In this document: positions 50,765 through 61,436 of the stretch, piece by piece
Position numbering within the stretch: position 1 is the stretch's first letter
Layout: each line of letters begins with the position of its first letter
NCBI RefSeq assembly: GCF_013044515.1
Contig: NZ_JABEPR010000002.1
Span: 744,001 to 808,000, forward strand
DNA: 64,000 nt
Direction of reading: 5' to 3'
From: Sphingomonas sp. ID1715
Lineage (GTDB): Bacteria > Pseudomonadota > Alphaproteobacteria > Sphingomonadales > Sphingomonadaceae
Program-made: the position numbers and the translations under genes
The notes under the pieces: generated by a model
Databases searched by the model: none
What the model was told of the DNA's origin: nothing
Seen by the model: the letters and a program-made list of their open reading frames with translations, nothing else

Positions 50765-52159
50765 TCAGACGTGAATCGGTTTCCCCGTCACCGCCATCGC
50801 CGCTTCTTTGAGCGCTTCCGAGTGGGTCGGGTGGGCGTGGCAGGTATAGGCGATGTCTTCGGAGGTGGCGCCGAATTCCATCGCCTGCGCGGCCTGGGCG
50901 ATCATCGTGCCGGCAACCGACGCGATGATCCAGACGCCGAGCACGCGGTCGGTCTTGGCGTCGGCGACCACCTTTACGAAGCCGTCGGGCTCGTGATTCG
51001 TCTTGGCGCGGCTGTTGGCGAGCATCGGGAATTTGCCGACCTTCACCTCGCCCCGCTCCTTCGCCAGCTCCTCGGTCAGGCCCACGCCGGCGATCTCGGG
51101 GAAGGTGTAGACGACCGACGGGATCACGTCGTGGTTCACGATGCCGGTATGGCCGGCGATGTTCTCGGCCACCGCGATCCCTTCGTCCTCCGCCTTGTGG
51201 GCGAGCATCGGGCCGGGCGCGACGTCGCCGATCGCCCAGATTCCGGGCACGGCGGTGCGGAAATCGTGATCGATCTCGACCTGGCCGCGATTGTTGGTCT
51301 GCAGGCCGGCCGCTTCGAGATTGAGGCCGTCGGTGTTCGGACGGCGGCCGATCGAGACCAGCACCGCGTCCGCCTCGATCGTCTGCGCTTCCCCGCCGGC
51401 GGCCGGCTCAACAGTCAGCGTCGCCTTGCTGCCATCGACGGACACACCGGTGACCTTGGTCGACAGGCGGAACTCGAAGCCCTGCTTCTTGAAGATCTTG
51501 TTGGCTTCCTTGCGGACTTCGCCGTCAAAGCCGGGCAGGATCTGGTCGAGATATTCGACGCAGGTGACCTTGGCCCCCAGTCGCCGCCAGACGGAACCGA
51601 GCTCCAGCCCGATCACGCCGCCCCCAATCACGACGAGGTGCTCCGGCACCTTCTCCAGCTCAAGCGCGCCGGTCGAGTCGACGACCACCTTCTGGTCGAT
51701 GGTCACGCCCGGCAGCGGAGTCACCGAGGAGCCGGTGGCGATGACGATGTTCTTCGCGCGCACCTCGCGGTCGCCGACCTTGACCGAATCCTTGCTCGTG
51801 AAGGCGGCACGCCCCTTCAGCCACTCGACCTTGTTCTTCCTGAACAGGAACTCGATGCCGCCGGTCAGCTGCTTCACCGCGTCACGGCGCTGGCCGTGCA
51901 TCGCGTCCAAGTCGAGCGAGACATTGTCCATCTTCACGCCAAGCTTGGCGAGCGCGCCGCCCGCGGCTTCCTGGAACAGCTCGGAAGCGTGCAGCAGCGC
52001 CTTGGACGGAATGCAGCCGACGTTGAGGCACGTGCCGCCCAGCGTCTCCCGGCTCTCCGCGCACGCCGTCTTCAGCCCAAGCTGCGCCGCGCGGATCGCG
52101 GCGACATAGCCGCCGGGCCCGGCGCCGATCACGAGGACGTCATAGTCGTAGTCAGCCAT
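50765..52159 (-). CDS. lpdA: Dihydrolipoyl dehydrogenase (E3)
   Basis: A 464-residue flavoprotein that reoxidises lipoyl groups of 2-oxoacid dehydrogenases, using NAD. FAD motif GAGPGG (12-17), redox disulfide Cys44-Cys49 (GGTCLNVGCIPSK), second nucleotide motif GGGVIGLELGS (near 180) and C-terminal catalytic HAHPTHSE. In line with odhA and odhB it serves as E3 of oxoglutarate dehydrogenase. The ATG at 52159 has AAGGAG upstream. A palindromic repeat lies 12 bases upstream, and the GIY-YIG gene separates it from odhB. Confidence 0.97.
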   Translation of the reverse strand: MADYDYDVLVIGAGPGGYVAAIRAAQLGLKTACAESRETLGGTCLNVGCIPSKALLHASELFQEAAGGALAKLGVKMDNVSLDLDAMHGQRRDAVKQLTGGIEFLFRKNKVEWLKGRAAFTSKDSVKVGDREVRAKNIVIATGSSVTPLPGVTIDQKVVVDSTGALELEKVPEHLVVIGGGVIGLELGSVWRRLGAKVTCVEYLDQILPGFDGEVRKEANKIFKKQGFEFRLSTKVTGVSVDGSKATLTVEPAAGGEAQTIEADAVLVSIGRRPNTDGLNLEAAGLQTNNRGQVEIDHDFRTAVPGIWAIGDVAPGPMLAHKAEDEGIAVAENIAGHTGIVNHDVIPSVVYTFPEIAGVGLTEELAKERGEVKVGKFPMLANSRAKTNHEPDGFVKVVADAKTDRVLGVWIIASVAGTMIAQAAQAMEFGATSEDIAYTCHAHPTHSEALKEAAMAVTGKPIHV

Positions 52160-52171
52160 CATCTACTCCTT

Positions 52172-52249
52172 GTTCCCCTGCGAAAGCAGGGGCCCAGAGT
52201 GGCGAAGTGCAGCGCGGGTGAGCCTGGACCCCTGCTTGCGCAGGGGAAC
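52172..52249. repeat. Palindromic repeat downstream of the GIY-YIG gene
   Basis: A 78-base intact copy of the GTTCCCCTGCGAAAGCAGGGG family (right arm CCCCTGCTTGCGCAGGGGAAC). Its last base is also the last base of the GIY-YIG stop codon (TAG read on minus), and the other end is 12 bases from the lpdA start. With the degraded copy at 52564-52634 it brackets the GIY-YIG gene. Confidence 0.92.
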
Positions 52250-52545
52250 TAAAGAGCTTGCGCTATCTCCGGCCACAAATCCTTCCAAAGCGGGTTAGAT
52301 CGTTCGATCAGTTCGATCTTCAAAGACCGCTTCCATTTCTTCATCTGCAGCTCACGGAGGCGGGCTGCATCGAGATCGTCATATGCCTCGTACCAGACCA
52401 ATAGCTCGCAGCCATATTCCTTCGTGAAACCCTCTACCAGACCGGTGCGGTGCTGGTATACGCGGCCGGGCAGGTCGCTGGTAACACCAATGTAGAGCGT
52501 GCCGTTCCGCTTGCTCGCCATGATGTAAACGCACCCGGACTTCGT
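52249..52545 (-). CDS. Small GIY-YIG nuclease-like protein, likely ACG start
   Basis: A single GIY-YIG domain of about 98 residues (UPF0213-like). GCVYIM...GTLYIGVTSDL is the paired-strand motif, followed by RVYQHRTG (Arg) and the EAYDDLDAARLRELQMKKWKRS helix. GGAGG (52551-52555) lies five bases before ACG (52543-52545), where relatives have ATG; ACG gives KSGCVYIM. The nearest usual start is the ATG at 52521, which would cut away the first half of the motif and leave 90 residues. So the gene either uses ACG or is crippled. It stands between lpdA and odhB, exactly bracketed by two palindromes of one family. Function unknown. Confidence 0.75.
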   Translation of the reverse strand, partial: TKSGCVYIMASKRNGTLYIGVTSDLPGRVYQHRTGLVEGFTKEYGCELLVWYEAYDDLDAARLRELQMKKWKRSLKIELIERSNPLWKDLWPEIAQAL

Positions 52546-52563
52546 GACTTCCTCCCTCAGTCA

Positions 52564-52634
52564 TGTACCCGAAAGAGCAGGGAACAGGACCGTGCGTAAC
52601 CGACTCCTGGCCCCCTGCTTTCGCAGGGGGGCAA
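52564..52634. repeat. Degraded palindromic repeat upstream of the GIY-YIG gene
   Basis: The right arm CCCCCTGCTTTCGCAGGGGG is well kept; the left (GTACCCGAAAGAGCAGGGA) has lost several bases. It has the same family architecture as 52172-52249, including CCTGG next to the arm. It lies between the odhB stop (52639) and the GIY-YIG Shine-Dalgarno. Confidence 0.75.
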
Positions 52635-52638
52635 CAAA

Positions 52639-53859
<1,221 letters not shown>

Positions 53860-53871
53860 GTTGCTTCTTCC

Positions 53872-56829
53872 TCAGCTCGTCGGAGCTTCTTTGGGACCCT
53901 TGGTCGCGCTATTGGCGCCGGCGCGCGTGCGGCGAATTTCGCCGCGCACGCTGTGGCCGAGCGCATCGGCGATCAGCGCGCCCTGTTCAGACGCGTGGCG
54001 CTTGGCAAGGCCGGTCGCCGGCGAGGCGGACGAGGCGCGGCCGGAATAGCGCGCGCGCTGCACGCGGCAGCCGGCGTTCGCGAGGCTATCCTCGATGAAC
54101 GGCTCGACGAAGCCCCAAGCGCCATTGTTCTTCGGCTCTTCCTGCGCCCAGACCACATCCTCGACATTGGTCATGCGCTTCAGCCGCTCGGTCAGCGGCT
54201 CGCCCGGGAAGGGATAGAGCTGCTCGATCCGGACGATGGCGGTGTTCCGGTCGCCGGCGGCATCGCGCGCCTCGATCAGGTCATAGGCGACCTTGCCCGT
54301 GCAGAGAACGAGACGCTTGACCTGATCGTCGGCCGGCGCGGACGGGTCGGACAGGATGCGGCGGAAGTGGCTCGCGCCCAGGAAATCCTCGGCCGCCGAA
54401 ACCGCCATCTTGTGTCGCAGCAGCGACTTTGGCGTCATGATCACCAGCGGCTTGCGGAACGGCCGCAGCATCTGCCGGCGCAGGATATGGAAGTAATTGG
54501 CGGGGGTCGTGCAGTTGGCGACCTGCATATTGTCCTGAGCGCAGAGCTGCAGATAGCGTTCCAGCCGCGCCGAGCTATGCTCCGGCCCCTGCCCCTCGTA
54601 ACCGTGCGGCAGCAGCATCACGAGACCGTTGGCGCGCAGCCACTTGGCCTCGCCCGCCGCGATGAACTGGTCGATCATGATCTGCGCGCCATTGGCGAAG
54701 TCGCCGAATTGGGCTTCCCAGAGCACCAGCGTCTTCGGGTCGGCCAGCGCATAGCCATATTCGAAGCCGAGCACGCCATATTCGGAGAGCGGCGAGTCGA
54801 GGACTTCGAAGCGGCCGTGCGGCAGGGTCGTCAGGGGGATGTACTTGCCCTCGGTCTGCTGATCGACCCAGACGGCGTGGCGCTGGCTGAACGTGCCGCG
54901 CCCGCTATCCTGCCCGGAAAGCCGGACGGCATAGCCCTCCGTGACCAGGCTGCCGAAGGCGAGTGCCTCGCCGGTCGCCCAGTCGAAGCCCTGACCGGAT
55001 TTGAACATCTCGCGCTTCGCATCGATGATGCGACCGAGCGTCTTGTGGACACTCACATCGTCCGGAACCGTGGTCAGCGTGCGGCCGAGGCTGTCGAACA
55101 ATTTGCGATCGATGCCGGTTTCGACATTGCGCCGCGCGCTTTCGGCGTCGGCGGGCTTGTTGAGGCCCGACCAGCGGCCCGCGAACCAGTCCGCCTTGTT
55201 CGGCAGATAGGATTTGGCGCTCTCGAACTCTTCCTCAAGCTGTGCGGTGAAGCTCGCGGCGCACTCGCCGGCAAACCCGTCAGCGATCACATCCTGGGCG
55301 GTCAGCTTGTTCGCATAGACGGTGCTGACCGGCGGATGATCCTTGATCCGCGCATACATCAGCGGCTGGGTGAAGCTCGGCTCATCGCCTTCGTTGTGGC
55401 CGAAGCGGCGATAGCACCACATGTCGATGACGATGTCGCGGCCGAAACGCTGGCGGAACTCGATCGCGATCTTGCAGGCGAAGGTGACCGCCTCGGGATC
55501 GTCGCCGTTCACATGGAAGATGGGCGCCTGCACGCCCTTCGCGACATCCGAGGGATAGGGTGACGACCGCGCGAATTGGGGCGAGGTCGTGAAACCGATC
55601 TGGTTGTTGATGATGAAGTGGACGCAGCCGCCCGTGTTGTAGCCGCGGACGCCCGAAAAGCCGAGGCATTCCCAGACGATGCCCTGACCGGCGAAGGCCG
55701 CGTCGCCATGGATCAGCACCGGCAGCACCTGATCGTGCTTGTCGAGATTGTCGCGCATCACCTGCGTCGCGCGCACCTTGCCGAGCACGACCGGGTCGAC
55801 CGCTTCCAGGTGCGAGGGGTTGGGCACCAGCGACATATGGACGCTGATCCCGTCGAACTCGCGATCGGTCGAGGTGCCGAGGTGATATTTGACGTCGCCG
55901 GAGCCGCCGACATCCTCCGGGTTGGCCGAGCCGCCGGAGAATTCATGGAAGATGACGCGGAACGGTTTCGCCATGACATTGGCGAGCACGTTCAATCGGC
56001 CGCGATGCGCCATGCCGTACACGATTTCGCGCACGCCCATCTGGCCGCCATATTTGATGACGGCTTCGAGCGCCGGGATCATCGCCTCGCCGCCATCGAG
56101 CCCGAAGCGCTTGGTGCCGACATATTTGCGGCCGAGGAATTTCTCGAACTGCTCGCCGCGAATCACGGCGGACAGGATCGCCTTCTTGCCTTCGGGCGTG
56201 AACTCGATCGCCTTGTCCTTGCCCTCCATCCGCTCCTGGAGGAAGCGCCGCTCTTCCGTGTCGGCGATGTGCATATATTCGAGACCCACCGGACCGCAGT
56301 AATTCTGCTGCAGGATCGCAACGATCTCGCGCACGGTCGCCTGCTGCAGGCCGAGCACCCCGCCGAGATAGATCGGCCGGTCGAGATCGGCGCCGGAAAA
56401 GCCATGATATTCGGGCGTAAGATCGGCCGGCAGCTCACGCTTGACCAGGCCGAGCGGGTCGAGCTGCGCCGCCAGATGCCCCCGCACGCGATAGGTACGG
56501 ATCAGCAGCATCGCGCGGATCGAGTCCGCGGCCGCCTTGGCGATCGCATCGGGGTCGGCGGCAGGAACGGCCGGCGCTTTCCGCGCATCGGCCTTAGGCA
56601 AAACAGCGCTCTGCGTCGGGTCGAGCGCGGCGGTCAGCGCATCGGTGTCGGCCGGCGGCCAGTTGCTGCGCTTCCAGCTCGGCCCTTCGGTCGTGGCCTC
56701 CAGGCCTTCGAAGAAGCCCCGCCAGCTCGGCTCGACCGAACCGGGATTGGCGAGATAGCTGCGGTACAGCGCCTCGACGAAGGACGGCGACACGCCTTCG
56801 ATGTCGAAGGACTGGTTCTCGTAACCCAT
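53872..56829 (-). CDS. odhA: 2-oxoglutarate dehydrogenase E1
   Basis: A 985-residue thiamine-diphosphate enzyme that decarboxylates 2-oxoglutarate. The N-terminal segment SFVEALYRSYL (about 13-23) binds E2. ThDP motif begins near GDAAFAGQG, and HRGRLNVLANV (near 260) and FGHNEGDEP (near 465) are family signatures. C-terminal domain RIEQLYPFP is seen. The ATG at 56829 has GGAG eight bases upstream; the GTG nine bases earlier is less likely. It is preceded by a 154-bp palindrome and sucD. Confidence 0.98.
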   Translation of the reverse strand: MGYENQSFDIEGVSPSFVEALYRSYLANPGSVEPSWRGFFEGLEATTEGPSWKRSNWPPADTDALTAALDPTQSAVLPKADARKAPAVPAADPDAIAKAAADSIRAMLLIRTYRVRGHLAAQLDPLGLVKRELPADLTPEYHGFSGADLDRPIYLGGVLGLQQATVREIVAILQQNYCGPVGLEYMHIADTEERRFLQERMEGKDKAIEFTPEGKKAILSAVIRGEQFEKFLGRKYVGTKRFGLDGGEAMIPALEAVIKYGGQMGVREIVYGMAHRGRLNVLANVMAKPFRVIFHEFSGGSANPEDVGGSGDVKYHLGTSTDREFDGISVHMSLVPNPSHLEAVDPVVLGKVRATQVMRDNLDKHDQVLPVLIHGDAAFAGQGIVWECLGFSGVRGYNTGGCVHFIINNQIGFTTSPQFARSSPYPSDVAKGVQAPIFHVNGDDPEAVTFACKIAIEFRQRFGRDIVIDMWCYRRFGHNEGDEPSFTQPLMYARIKDHPPVSTVYANKLTAQDVIADGFAGECAASFTAQLEEEFESAKSYLPNKADWFAGRWSGLNKPADAESARRNVETGIDRKLFDSLGRTLTTVPDDVSVHKTLGRIIDAKREMFKSGQGFDWATGEALAFGSLVTEGYAVRLSGQDSGRGTFSQRHAVWVDQQTEGKYIPLTTLPHGRFEVLDSPLSEYGVLGFEYGYALADPKTLVLWEAQFGDFANGAQIMIDQFIAAGEAKWLRANGLVMLLPHGYEGQGPEHSSARLERYLQLCAQDNMQVANCTTPANYFHILRRQMLRPFRKPLVIMTPKSLLRHKMAVSAAEDFLGASHFRRILSDPSAPADDQVKRLVLCTGKVAYDLIEARDAAGDRNTAIVRIEQLYPFPGEPLTERLKRMTNVEDVVWAQEEPKNNGAWGFVEPFIEDSLANAGCRVQRARYSGRASSASPATGLAKRHASEQGALIADALGHSVRGEIRRTRAGANSATKGPKEAPTS

Positions 56830-56844
56830 AAGCGTCACTCCAAA

Positions 56845-56998
56845 TCCTCCCCCGCCTGCGAGGGGAGGGGGACCAAGCGAAGCTTGGTGGAGGGGCCCGG
56901 AGCGTTAGCGGAGGGTTTGGCTTCCTCGCTTCGCTGCGGCCCCTCCACCACGCGCCGGGAGGCGCGCGGTCCCCCTCCCCTGCTTACGCAGGGGAGGA
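56845..56998. repeat. 154-bp complex palindromic repeat between odhA and sucD
   Basis: The same architecture as the element within glyS (28503-28654): TCCTCCCC...GAGGGGGACC, GGTGGAGGGGC, a central stretch, GCCCCTCCACC, GGTCCCCCTCCCC...GGGGAGGA. Inner variable hairpin CAAGCGAAGCTTG at 56873-56885. It would be transcribed with the TCA operon between sucD and odhA. Confidence 0.92.
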
Positions 56999-57003
56999 TT
57001 ATT

Positions 57004-57888
57004 TTACCCCTTCAACAGCGCCTGCAGCGTCTCGCCGAGTTCGGCGGGCGACGGCGACACGCGGATGCCGGCCGCCTCCATCGCGGCGATCTTGTCCTCG
57101 GCACCGCCCTTGCCGCCCGACACGATCGCGCCGGCATGGCCCATGCGACGCCCCGGAGGCGCGGTGCGGCCGGCGATGAAGCCGACGGTCGGCTTCTTGC
57201 GGCCGCGCTTCGCTTCGTCGATCAGGAACTGCGCCGCCTGCTCCTCGGCGTCGCCACCGATCTCGCCGATCATGATGATGGATTTGGTGTCGTCGTCGGC
57301 CAGAAACAACTCGAGCACGTCGATGAAGTTGGTGCCGTTGACCGGATCGCCGCCGATGCCGACCGCAGTCGTCTGGCCCAGGCCCGCATTCGACGTCTGG
57401 AACACCGCTTCGTAGGTAAGCGTGCCGGAGCGCGAGACGACACCGACCGAGCCCTTTTTGAAGATATTGCCCGGCATGATGCCGATCTTGCACTCATTGG
57501 GCGTCAGCACGCCTGGGCAGTTCGGCCCGATCAGCCGCGACTTGGAGCCGCTGAGCGCGCGCTTCACCTTGACCATGTCGAGCACCGGAATCCCTTCCGT
57601 GATGCAGACGATCAGCGGCACTTCGGCGTCGATGGCCTCGAGAATCGAGTCAGCGGCAAAGGGCGGCGGCACATAGATGACCGACGCATCGGCACCGGTC
57701 GTCTTCACGGCTTCCTCGACCGTGTCGAACACCGGCAGACCGATATGGGTGGTGCCGCCCTTGCCCGGCGTCACGCCGCCAACAACCTTGGTGCCGTACG
57801 CAATCGCCTGTTCCGAATGGAACGTGCCCTGCGCGCCGGTGAACCCCTGGGTAATCACCTTGGTGTTCGCGTTGACGAGAATGCTCAT
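57004..57888 (-). CDS. sucD: Succinyl-CoA synthetase alpha subunit
   Basis: A 294-residue CoA-binding subunit. CoA-binding Rossmann domain: [19 protein letters not shown] (9-27). The phosphohistidine is His251 (MGHAGAIV). GPNCPG and [11 protein letters not shown] are conserved. It needs the beta subunit SucC to convert succinyl-CoA to succinate. sucC, which usually precedes sucD after mdh, is absent here: only 85 bases separate sucD from mdh. The ribosome site is weak. Confidence 0.97.
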   Translation of the reverse strand: MSILVNANTKVITQGFTGAQGTFHSEQAIAYGTKVVGGVTPGKGGTTHIGLPVFDTVEEAVKTTGADASVIYVPPPFAADSILEAIDAEVPLIVCITEGIPVLDMVKVKRALSGSKSRLIGPNCPGVLTPNECKIGIMPGNIFKKGSVGVVSRSGTLTYEAVFQTSNAGLGQTTAVGIGGDPVNGTNFIDVLELFLADDDTKSIIMIGEIGGDAEEQAAQFLIDEAKRGRKKPTVGFIAGRTAPPGRRMGHAGAIVSGGKGGAEDKIAAMEAAGIRVSPSPAELGETLQALLKG

Positions 57889-57946
57889 GCTCTAACCGTT
57901 CCTCTGCGTTCCGCAGTGCAGGCCGGCGCCAACGCCCGCCTCGCCA

Positions 57947-57972
57947 CTGGACCCCGGCCTTCGCCGGGAAAC
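57947..57972. repeat. Short REP-like hairpin between sucD and mdh
   Basis: CTGGACCCCGGCCTTCGCCGGGAAAC, a single hairpin (CCCGGC/GCCGGG) ending two bases before the mdh stop codon. It looks like one half of a palindromic repeat; the other half may be the degraded CTGCGTTCCGCAG hairpin at 57904-57916. Confidence 0.55.
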
Positions 57973-57973
57973 A

Positions 57974-58969
<996 letters not shown>

Positions 58970-59008
58970 TTAGGCCGGTAAGGTTAAGGGATCAACCTCA
59001 CGCTCGGG

Positions 59009-59038
59009 ATTATCTTTGCTATTGCGAATGAGTTGCAA
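59009..59038 (-). promoter_or_regulatory. Candidate mdh promoter with overlapping inverted repeat
   Basis: On the minus strand TTGCAA (59038-59033), 18 bases, then GATAAT (59014-59009). The spacer and -35 contain the imperfect inverted repeat TTGCGAATGAGTTGCAA (59022-59038) with another TTGC at 59016. This resembles Fur/Irr-type sites in alphaproteobacteria. That a regulator binds here is inference only. Confidence 0.4.
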
Positions 59039-59088
59039 AACGGCGCAGCCCGCTTGCCGGTGCCACCTAGGCTCCATATGCCGATCAC

Positions 59089-59304
59089 ATGAAAGACATG
59101 GATGCGGTCCGCTACAATGAAAAGGTGAAGCGGCTCTCGACGCTGCTTGGTGCGGGTGGGCTCGCTCTGATCGTTACCGCTTCGACGCGGTGGCTTGACC
59201 ATGATGCGAATCTTACGACGGCCCTGTGGATAATCGCCGGCCTATTCTTTATATGGGGGAGCGTGCAGATGAACGAGTTGCTGCAGCTGGAGGATGAGTT
59301 ATGA
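59089..59304 (+). CDS. Small membrane protein
   Basis: A 71-residue protein with two hydrophobic segments (about 17-33 and 42-60) between a charged N-terminus and an acidic end LLQLEDEL. Unknown family. It is divergent from mdh. Its stop overlaps the start of the next tiny ORF as ATGA, which supports both being genes. Confidence 0.5.
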   Translation: MKDMDAVRYNEKVKRLSTLLGAGGLALIVTASTRWLDHDANLTTALWIIAGLFFIWGSVQMNELLQLEDEL

Positions 59305-59432
59305 CACTGGCTGAAATCGGGGTCGTCGTCGTCCCGGGCTCATTTGCGTTGATCATGTACCTCTATCTGCTGAACGAACGCCGCAAGCTGATCGCCGCGC
59401 GCGAACGGCGGCGGCAGCATCCCGCCGAATAA
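59301..59432 (+). CDS. Very small membrane protein (43 residues)
   Basis: A 43-residue ORF: one hydrophobic helix (about 5-25, with VVVVPGSFALIMYLYLL) followed by an Arg-rich tail. The start overlaps the stop of the preceding small gene as ATGA, and the stop lies three bases from the rlmN stop. No family recognised. Confidence 0.5.
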   Translation: MTLAEIGVVVVPGSFALIMYLYLLNERRKLIAARERRRQHPAE

Positions 59433-59435
59433 GTC

Positions 59436-60632
59436 TTAGCCGAGCGCCGCCAGCTTCTCTTCCGCCTGCCGATCGAGTTCGGCGCGCGATTTCTTCTCCG
59501 CCGCCGTCTTCAGCTGCCCGCAGGCGGCATCGATGTCGCGGCCGCGGGGGGTGCGTACTGGAGCTGAAATCCCCGCTTCGAAAATGATGTTGCTGAAGGA
59601 GCGGATCCGTTCCGGGTCTGAACATTCGTAAGGCGCGCCAGGCCAGGGATTGAACGGGATCAGGTTAACCTTGGCCGGCAGCTTGTACTTGCGGATCAGG
59701 CGGACGAGTTCGCGCGCGTCATCGTCGCTGTCGTTCTTACCCTTAAGCATCACATATTCGAACGTGATGCGGCGAGCATTGTTGGCGCCGGGATAGTCGG
59801 CACAGGCCTGGAGCAGTTCCTCGATGCCGTATTTGCGGTTGAGCGGCACGATCTCGTCGCGCACGTCCTTGGTGACCGCGTGCAGCGAAACGGCGAGGTT
59901 GACGCCGATCTCTTCCCCCGCCTGCGCCATCTTGGGCACGACGCCCGAGGTCGACAGGGTGATGCGACGCTTGGACAGCGCTAGGCCGTCGCCGTCCATC
60001 ACGATCTTCAGCGCGTCGCGCACATTGTCGAAATTATAGAGCGGCTCGCCCATGCCCATCATGACGATGTTGGTGAGCAGGCGCCCTTCCGGCTGGCTCG
60101 GCCATTCGCCCAGCCCATCGCGCGCGAGCATGACCTGGCCGACGATCTCGCCCGCAGTCAGATTGCGGACCAGCCGCATCGTGCCGGTGTGGCAGAAGCG
60201 ACAGTTGAGCGTGCAGCCGACCTGGCTGGAGACGCAGAGCGTGCCCCGGTCCGCATCCGGGATGAAGACCATCTCGTAATCCTGGCCGTCATCCGACCGG
60301 AGCAGCCATTTGCGCGTGCCGTCGGTCGAGACCTGCGCCTCGACCACCTCGGGACGCCCAATCACGAAGCGTTCGGCCAGCCAGGGCTGTTGCGCCTTGG
60401 CGATGTCCGTCATCAGCGCGAAGTCGGTAACGCCGCGATTGTAGATCCAGTGCCAGAGCTGCTTGGCGCGCAGCTTCGCCTGCCGTTCGTCGAGGCCGGC
60501 AGCGAGCAGCGCTTCCCGGATCTGGGGCCGCGAGAGGCCGACCAGGTCCAGTCTGCCGTCTGCGCGCGGAACGGCTGCGCGGGGCACGGGTACGGGATCG
60601 ATATGGCCGGGCATCTGCATGGCGGGGGTCAT
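59436..60632 (-). CDS. rlmN: Dual-specificity rRNA/tRNA (adenine-C2) methyltransferase
   Basis: A 398-residue radical-SAM enzyme that methylates A2503 of 23S rRNA and A37 of some tRNAs. The iron-sulfur cluster motif is CTLNCRFC (about 140-147), the second catalytic cysteine is in AACGQL (about 371), and GMGEPL and the family's GVVPKM are present. It is the RlmN type rather than Cfr (which has a different N-terminus). The ATG at 60632 follows a GTG at 60635. Confidence 0.96.
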   Translation of the reverse strand: MTPAMQMPGHIDPVPVPRAAVPRADGRLDLVGLSRPQIREALLAAGLDERQAKLRAKQLWHWIYNRGVTDFALMTDIAKAQQPWLAERFVIGRPEVVEAQVSTDGTRKWLLRSDDGQDYEMVFIPDADRGTLCVSSQVGCTLNCRFCHTGTMRLVRNLTAGEIVGQVMLARDGLGEWPSQPEGRLLTNIVMMGMGEPLYNFDNVRDALKIVMDGDGLALSKRRITLSTSGVVPKMAQAGEEIGVNLAVSLHAVTKDVRDEIVPLNRKYGIEELLQACADYPGANNARRITFEYVMLKGKNDSDDDARELVRLIRKYKLPAKVNLIPFNPWPGAPYECSDPERIRSFSNIIFEAGISAPVRTPRGRDIDAACGQLKTAAEKKSRAELDRQAEEKLAALG

Positions 60633-60672
60633 CACCCGCCCATGTAGGGCGATTGCGGCGATTTTGCGAGGG

Positions 60673-61317
60673 TCACGCGGGTGCGTGGCCGGCGCCCAGA
60701 TGGACGATCGTCTCGACCCCGTTTTCGATCATCACCATGCTGCCCTGCGGCAGACTGGGGGCGATGGGCGCGGACCAACGCGGCTCGACATCCACGCCCG
60801 TCATCAGCCCGCGCAGCACCCGGCTCGACATGCCGTGCATGATGATCAGCTTGTCGCCCGCCTCGCGCCCATGCTCGTCGAGCCAGGAGGTCAGCCGCGC
60901 GGCAATCTCGTCATACCATTCGCCCTGGGGCGGCCGGACGGAGAAGAGGCTTTGGGTGCGATCCATGATGTCGCCCTGCTCGGCGATGATCTCGGCATAG
61001 CTGCGGCCGCCCCAGGCACCCACGTTGATTTCAGACAGGCGTTGGTCGCGACGCGCGCTGTGCCAGTCCTCGCCGATCTGCTCGCAGACGACCGCCAGCG
61101 TTTGCAGTGCGCGCCCGTAGGGCGAGGCCCAGAGATGCGACGGGCGCGCTCCGTCGCCCAGGAACCGCGCCAGTCCCTCGCCCATCGCGTCGGCCTGGGC
61201 GAACCCCGCACGGGTGAGCGGCGTGTCCATCGCGTCGCCCTGCATCCGCCCCGCGGCGTTGAACACGGTCTCGCCATGGCGGGCGATGAAAAAGCGGCCG
61301 GGAAGATCGAGCGTCAT
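60673..61317 (-). CDS. Histidine phosphatase family protein
   Basis: A 214-residue phosphatase/mutase. The motif ARHGETVFN (12-20) has the catalytic His14; the second conserved Arg is in SPYGRALQT and the second His in [10 protein letters not shown]. Cofactor-independent phosphoglycerate mutase-like or alpha-ribazole phosphatase-like; the substrate is unknown. The start has GGGGGCGTTGC upstream. Upstream lies a palindromic repeat. Confidence 0.87.
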   Translation of the reverse strand: MTLDLPGRFFIARHGETVFNAAGRMQGDAMDTPLTRAGFAQADAMGEGLARFLGDGARPSHLWASPYGRALQTLAVVCEQIGEDWHSARRDQRLSEINVGAWGGRSYAEIIAEQGDIMDRTQSLFSVRPPQGEWYDEIAARLTSWLDEHGREAGDKLIIMHGMSSRVLRGLMTGVDVEPRWSAPIAPSLPQGSMVMIENGVETIVHLGAGHAPA

Positions 61318-61338
61318 GCAACGCCCCCTAACCCTCTT

Positions 61339-61431
61339 CGTCCCTCCCGCAAAAGCGGGAACCTGGCTTTCTTCTTCTTTCGCGGGCGCAGCAAAGTCGG
61401 TAGCTGGGTCCCCGCTTTCGCGGGGATGACG
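61339..61431. repeat. Palindromic repeat upstream of hom
   Basis: Left arm CGTCCCTCCCGCAAAAGCGGG with ACCTGG, right arm CTGGGTCCCCGCTTTCGCGGGG and GATGACG; imperfect, 93 bases. It lies between two divergent genes and ends five bases before the hom ATG; GGGGATGACGGA at its end is the only purine-rich stretch that could be the hom ribosome site. Confidence 0.8.
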
Positions 61432-61436
61432 GAAAA

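Noticed and set aside
52379-52564. 61-residue frame starting at a good ATG before the GIY-YIG gene
   Set aside because: It is in another frame than the GIY-YIG sequence and shows no family match; the Shine-Dalgarno near 52551 suits the GIY-YIG frame better.
52172-52634. CRISPR-like array
   Set aside because: The units are palindromes at irregular spacing with a gene between them; there are no regular spacers and no cas genes.
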